From positions 1 to 34,569 of IMG/VR virus record IMGVR_UViG_3300041809_000328: a DNA stretch of 34,569 bases. One strand, written 5' to 3'. The stretch's first letter is position 1. Every line of letters starts with the position of its first letter. The stretch is from a virus. Below are positions 31,716-34,569 of this stretch, in pieces. The notes under the pieces are model-generated. The model worked only from the letters and a program-made list of their open reading frames with translations, did not search any database and was not told the DNA's origin. A program made the position numbers and the translations under genes.

Positions 31716-31937
31716 CTATCGGACATTGTGAATAGACTCATGACACTTCTTGCACACGCAAATCAGATCATCAAATGATTCATGGCCCAGCCGGGCATAG
31801 CTCAGGTGATGCACTTGCAATCCCTTCCGCGCCCCGCATTTCCGGCACATCGCCTTGTCGCGCCAGATCACACGGATGCGCAAATACCGCCACCGCTCCG
31901 ATAGCATGTGCGCTTCGTACTCAGCCGAGCGTGCCAC
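31716..31937 (-). CDS. HNH endonuclease
   Basis: 73 residues from GTG 31937. Compact HNH/ββα-metal nuclease: CRKC (31-34), VHHLSYARLGHESFDDLICV with H43/H44, and CKKCHESIH (C62, C65, H66, H70). The N-terminus YEAHMLSERWRYLRIRV is typical of phage HNH proteins. Small HNH enzymes near terminase genes are known to assist cos cleavage or packaging in some phages; that role is inferred from location. Confidence 0.82.
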   Translation of the reverse strand: MARSAEYEAHMLSERWRYLRIRVIWRDKAMCRKCGARKGLQVHHLSYARLGHESFDDLICVCKKCHESIHNVR

Positions 31938-32268
31938 TGTTGATCACGCGCTCGATTTCGTAGCCAGCCTGTTCCAATGCGGCGATGGCGTCCCGCGTTT
32001 CCTCGTTGCCCTCGCCGACCACGGCGACCTTCGCCCCCGGCGGCGGCGGGTTTTCAATCCGGCATCGCGTGCCGTGCAGTTTGTCGGCATCCCTGACGAT
32101 GCAGCCGTCCAGATAGGAAGCACTGAGCACCGTTGCCGCGACAACTGGAATCGAGGTAACAGGCGCGCACAGATACCTTATCCCGGAACCTTCGAGGGCG
32201 GCAATCACCTCGCTGGCCAGTTCGCGCAGGGTTTCGCCCTCCCACGGGTTCCTCGGTTCATTCGCCAT
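31921..32268 (-). CDS. degenerate phosphoribosyltransferase-fold protein
   Basis: 115 residues. The layout follows orotate phosphoribosyltransferase: SGIRYLCAPVTSIPVVAATV, then GCIVRDADKLHGTRCRIENP, then the usual PRPP-loop position PGAKVAVVGEGNEETRDAIA, and ALEQAGYEIERVINSG. In active PRTases this loop reads like VVEDVITTGGS; here the acidic pair and TGGS are missing, so catalysis is doubtful. It may bind nucleotides or PRPP, or act as a non-enzymatic regulator. Sits between holin-like and HNH genes. Confidence 0.65.
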   Translation of the reverse strand: MANEPRNPWEGETLRELASEVIAALEGSGIRYLCAPVTSIPVVAATVLSASYLDGCIVRDADKLHGTRCRIENPPPPGAKVAVVGEGNEETRDAIAALEQAGYEIERVINSGTLG

Positions 32269-32291
32269 TTTTCACCCCGGCGACGTAGACC

Positions 32292-32501
32292 CTAACCATC
32301 GGCGGACGGCCTATCCGCCACGCTGCGGGCAAACAAACCAATGGCGGCGATGGCCGCCGCCCTGGCCCAGTCTTCAAGTGTGGCATTCATCGCCCCGCCG
32401 TTGGTTGTCAATACCTCCAGTGCCCCCGCCGCGACACCGGCGAGGGTGGTGTGCCAGTGAATGACGACACACTCGTAGAGAAATTGCATGTCGTTGGACA
32501 T
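32292..32501 (-). CDS. putative holin / small membrane protein
   Basis: 69 residues. After a soluble N-terminus (YECVVIHWHTTLAG) a weakly hydrophobic segment GVAAGALEVLTTNGGAMNAT precedes WARAAAIAAIGLFARSVAD. The pattern W-x-T-T-L-A-G ... A-x-G-L-F-A-x-D is common in small phage membrane proteins annotated as holins. Hydrophobicity is modest. It precedes the PRTase-like and HNH genes; no endolysin is adjacent. Confidence 0.55.
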   Translation of the reverse strand: MSNDMQFLYECVVIHWHTTLAGVAAGALEVLTTNGGAMNATLEDWARAAAIAAIGLFARSVADRPSADG

Positions 32502-32504
32502 GGT

Positions 32505-32810
32505 TTATTTGCCCGCTTTGGCGGCGGCGGCAAGATTGACAGTGCGCGACAGGACGTTTTGGATCAGCGTCGCGACGGTTTCGATGTCCTGCAATATTGC
32601 AACGGCCTCGGGCGCTTCGCTGTCAACGAAGTTCACAATGTCGGCCAACGCCGCGCCCAGCTTGGCGGCAATCTCGCCGATTTCCTGCTCCAGGCTTTCG
32701 GCGGCGGTCGAACTGAATACGTTTTCGATGTCTTGGATGATGCCGCTCAAGTTATAGGTATCCTGTGTGTGTGAAAAAATCAATGTCAAACTGTGCCTTT
32801 GGCCCGTCAC
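32505..32810 (-). CDS. helical protein of unknown function (101 aa)
   Basis: Start GTG 32810 overlaps the upstream TGA as GTGA; a longer frame to 32954 is rejected because it crosses the previous gene. The sequence is mostly amphipathic helix: IIQDIENVFSSTAAESLEQE, then ALADIVNFVDSEAPEAVAIL and VATLIQNVLSRTVNLAAAAK. No transmembrane segment is clear. It neighbours the holin candidate, so a lysis-accessory role is possible. Confidence 0.55.
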   Translation of the reverse strand: MTGQRHSLTLIFSHTQDTYNLSGIIQDIENVFSSTAAESLEQEIGEIAAKLGAALADIVNFVDSEAPEAVAILQDIETVATLIQNVLSRTVNLAAAAKAGK

Positions 32811-33079
32811 CCCGCCAAACCCGCCGCCTCCGCCCCTTCCGGCGTCGGGTGGTAATACCTGTACCCGTACTTCCCGACCTCGCGCCCGGCCTCCATCAGC
32901 CCGCGCCGCACCAGTTCGGCGACCTCGGCGAAATACGGGTCGTTCGGGCCGCAAAAGTAGTACCTGGACGGGTTTATCGCGCCGCCAGTGTCACCGTCGC
33001 CCGTCCAGCTCCAATCGCCCGTCAAGGCTTTCTTGAGCACCGCCATCTCGTCGGTTGATATTTTGGGTTTGTCGCTCAT
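32807..33079 (-). CDS. small winged-helix-like phage protein (90 aa)
   Basis: Start ATG 33079 (MSDKPKISTDEMAVLKKALT) overlaps the previous stop as ATGA; a longer frame to 33232 is rejected. The core AVLKKALTGDWSW, YFAEVAELVRRGLMEAGREV and YGYRYYHPTPEGAEAAGL resembles small phage DNA-binding-like proteins with a winged-helix pattern. Function unknown. Confidence 0.6.
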   Translation of the reverse strand: MSDKPKISTDEMAVLKKALTGDWSWTGDGDTGGAINPSRYYFCGPNDPYFAEVAELVRRGLMEAGREVGKYGYRYYHPTPEGAEAAGLAG

Positions 33080-33282
33080 TTCAAATTCGCGCTGAGCGCG
33101 GCCATCCAGGTTTTGAACAATGCCTCCTTCGGCACGCCGAGGTTGCAGCCCGCCTCCAACCACCACCTTTGGAACAGCGCGTTTTGGCGGATGGAGTTTG
33201 TCACCGCGTCCTTGCCCAATACCCGCTCCCATCCCTGGATCTCCGATGCCGCATCGCCGTACATTGCGCGTTGCTCGGTCAT
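33076..33282 (-). CDS. small hypothetical protein (68 aa)
   Basis: MTEQRAMYGDAASEIQGWER, then RQNALFQRWWLEAGCNLGVP. Mostly helical, no recognisable motif. It follows the P-like gene directly (stop at 33283) and overlaps the next start as ATGA, so it belongs to the same operon. Confidence 0.55.
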   Translation of the reverse strand: MTEQRAMYGDAASEIQGWERVLGKDAVTNSIRQNALFQRWWLEAGCNLGVPKEALFKTWMAALSANLK

Positions 33283-33999
33283 TTACCGCCCCTCCCGCTG
33301 GTATTCAACGATTTGCCTGAACATCGCCAGCGTCTCGCCGCCCACCCGCAGCGCCGCCTCCGCCGCCAGCACACTCGGAAGCCTGCCCTGCCCCTCCTCC
33401 CACGCCGCCTGCTGCGCGATGGCATGGGTGTGCGGCATCTGCTTGTCCGACGAGTGCGCCCAAACCGCGCATTCGTACTCGATGCACGGGTCCAGCCGCT
33501 CCGTCACGGTCTTCGGCGCGTTGCCCTTGTGTTCGGCCGCCCGCAAGCTCGCCGACAGCCCCTGCATCATCCCGGCCATACGCTGCATGCCCTCGGCGCA
33601 CACCGGCTCCCGCGCCTGCCGCAGCGTCTCGGCGTCGCGGTCCGCCTTCAGCAATTCCAGGTGGACGCGCTTCATTTCCGCCTGGATCAGCCTCAGACTC
33701 GGCGGGTAGTCCGGGCAGTGCTGGCAAATACCGTCGAACGCGGCGGACAAAACCCCGTCGTCGTATGGCTCCGCGAACTCCAGCAGGCGGCACTTCCAGT
33801 CGTAGACCGAAGCCCCCAAATCGCCCCTGAAGCCAGCGGCGAACCTCTCGCCGTACTCCGCCGTCAGCGCCTCAAACGCCATGTTCGCAAAATCGCGCCT
33901 CGGCTTCTCGAACCGGGCGTGGTGGTTGCGCGGATAAATCTTCCCGCCGTTTGCATCAGTCGAACGGAATGTCTGCGCCGTTGAGCCTAAAGCGGCCAT
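33283..33999 (-). CDS. lambda P-like helicase loader
   Basis: 238 residues from ATG 33999, with an AGGGGG ribosome-binding sequence and a 44-base overlap with the O-like gene. The core FGERFAAGFRGDLG-like block (ERFAAGFRGDLGASVYDWKC), followed by FAEPYDDGVLSAAFDGICQH and YPPSLRLIQAEMK, matches the replication P family. P proteins bind the origin protein and capture the host DnaB helicase. The C-terminus is basic/Glu-rich and unassigned. Confidence 0.78.
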   Translation of the reverse strand: MAALGSTAQTFRSTDANGGKIYPRNHHARFEKPRRDFANMAFEALTAEYGERFAAGFRGDLGASVYDWKCRLLEFAEPYDDGVLSAAFDGICQHCPDYPPSLRLIQAEMKRVHLELLKADRDAETLRQAREPVCAEGMQRMAGMMQGLSASLRAAEHKGNAPKTVTERLDPCIEYECAVWAHSSDKQMPHTHAIAQQAAWEEGQGRLPSVLAAEAALRVGGETLAMFRQIVEYQREGR

Positions 34000-34569
34000 G
34001 CCTGCCCCCTGATGGTGGGTTGTTGACGATCCGGTTCTGCCAGCCCTTGCCGAACAGGAACCACTTGATTTCGCCGGGGCCGTCGCCCCGCCAGCGGTAG
34101 TCCTCCGCCGCCCGCCGCTTCACGTCGTCGATGATCAGATCGGCCAGCGGGTCCAGGCCGAGCTTCTTCCACATCACCCTGGAATCCTCCTCGCCGTCGC
34201 GGTATTCCTCGGGTATCGCCGCCCAGAACTCGTCGAAGCGGACAGTCGTGTGCTGCCCGTTCGGGGGTTCTTGGGTTTTCTTCCCGGCAGGGGGGGGTCG
34301 TCGAGGGAGTGCTCCGTCCCCAGTCACATCCAAGTTTCCGTGACCTACGACTTTCGGGTGTCCGGCCTCAGTGGCCTGCCGTGTCTGCAAAGCTCCGGTT
34401 TCTTCACCGGAATTAAAATTACCTTCACCCCCAAGGGGGGGGCCGCGCGAAGCGCCGCCTGCCTGGGAGGTTTTTTGCGATTTGCTCGCGCATGTGTCCC
34501 CCCCCCTTGGGGAAGGAGAAGGAGAAGGAGAAGGAGAAGGAGAAGGAGAAGGAGAAGGAGAAGGAGAAG
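33956..34569 (-). CDS. O-like replication initiator, C-terminal half (gene begins at the other contig end)
   Basis: From base 34569 leftward the frame encodes (Ser-Pro)n, a low-complexity linker rich in G/P/S/T including GGASRGPPLGGEGNF and PRRPPPAGKKTQEPPNGQ, and then the conserved C-terminal domain: VRFDEFWAAIPEEYRDGEED, LIIDDVKRRAAEDYRWRGDG, PGEIKWFLFGKGWQNRI. FxEFWAAxP followed by a KxxFxxxWLxxxxWxxR pattern is typical of phage O/DnaD-type replication proteins. An apparent start near 34390 is only a TTG inside the frame. Together with 496-1 this gives one protein of about 350 residues. Confidence 0.85.
   Translation of the reverse strand, partial: SPSPSPSPSPSPSPSPSPSPRGGDTCASKSQKTSQAGGASRGPPLGGEGNFNSGEETGALQTRQATEAGHPKVVGHGNLDVTGDGALPRRPPPAGKKTQEPPNGQHTTVRFDEFWAAIPEEYRDGEEDSRVMWKKLGLDPLADLIIDDVKRRAAEDYRWRGDGPGEIKWFLFGKGWQNRIVNNPPSGGRHGRFRLNGADIPFD
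34429..34512. repeat. 14-bp perfect inverted repeat next to the hexamer tract
   Basis: CCCCAAGGGGGGGG (34429-34442) is the reverse complement of CCCCCCCCTTGGGG (34499-34512), 56 bp apart. The right arm directly abuts the (AAGGAG)n tract. A further run of eight G lies at 34290-34297. All are inside the O-like gene. Confidence 0.85.
34513..34569. repeat. (AAGGAG)n hexanucleotide tract, right contig end
   Basis: 57 bases, identical to bases 1-57. It codes (Ser-Pro)n on the minus strand and supports joining the two ends. Confidence 0.95.

Noticed and set aside
31716-31937. HNH gene as a homing endonuclease or intron relic
   Set aside because: It is a compact 73-residue HNH near terminase genes with no intron-like interruption; a packaging-associated role fits better.
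33055-33984. A 309-codon plus-strand frame opposite the P-like gene
   Set aside because: The sequence is Arg/Leu/Pro/His-rich low complexity typical of antisense GC-rich frames; the minus-strand gene has recognisable P-family motifs.

Overview
This window looks like the complete genome of a small tailed phage with a long, probably flexible (siphovirus-type) tail: terminase, portal, HK97-type capsid, tail tube, a 1107-residue tape measure with a lytic transglycosylase domain, tail hub and receptor-binding proteins are all present. The replication and regulation genes (Cro/YdaS-like regulator, lambda O/P-like replication pair, YqaJ-type exonuclease, one-membrane-segment holin-like protein) point to a Gram-negative, probably proteobacterial, host; this is inference from family resemblance. 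No integrase, tRNA, rRNA, CRISPR array or insertion sequence was seen. No free-standing endolysin was recognised.

Both ends are the same 57-base (AAGGAG)n tract. The tract lies inside one leftward reading frame: its N-terminal half is read from 496 to 1 and its C-terminal half from 34569 to 33956, and the frame and repeat phase agree. The simplest reading is a circular (or circularly permuted) assembly of about 34512 bp, opened within an O-like replication gene of about 350 codons. The number of repeat units is not known.

Layout. Almost everything is transcribed leftward (minus strand). A divergent control region at 3057-3220 has a perfect 29-bp inverted repeat and two strong promoter matches. 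It drives a short rightward operon (3221-5264: small membrane protein, three unknown proteins, YqaJ exonuclease). It also drives the leftward early genes: Cro/YdaS regulator, a frameshifted remnant, a terminator or attenuator, a ribbon-helix-helix protein, a ParB-like protein, a 183-aa protein, a zinc/HTH protein and then the O-like gene. Across the contig junction the leftward order continues with the P-like helicase loader, small proteins, holin candidate, PRTase-like protein, HNH nuclease and small proteins. TerS and TerL follow.

A second consensus promoter with two tandem operator-like sites lies between terL and the portal gene (29083-29215) and probably starts the structural operon. That operon runs portal-MuF fusion, protease/scaffold, capsid, connectors, accessory virion proteins, tail tube, then an accessory cassette (HTH-like protein, papain-like peptidase, 34-aa membrane protein, glycosyltransferase). 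Next come the tail chaperones, tape measure, minor tail proteins, a trio ending in Ig-like domains, hub, fibre, LamG-like lectin and a zinc-ribbon protein. Most neighbours overlap by ATGA or TAATG. The rightward and leftward units meet at hairpins near 5280-5320.

How it fits together: the regulator controls divergent early promoters; O and P would load the host helicase; YqaJ and its neighbour supply recombination; TerS, TerL and possibly HNH package DNA; the structural operon builds the virion. The less usual parts are the microsatellite in the replication gene, the peptidase/glycosyltransferase cassette inside the tail module, the degenerate phosphoribosyltransferase-like protein, and a 60-bp insertion containing a copy of the tape-measure start region.
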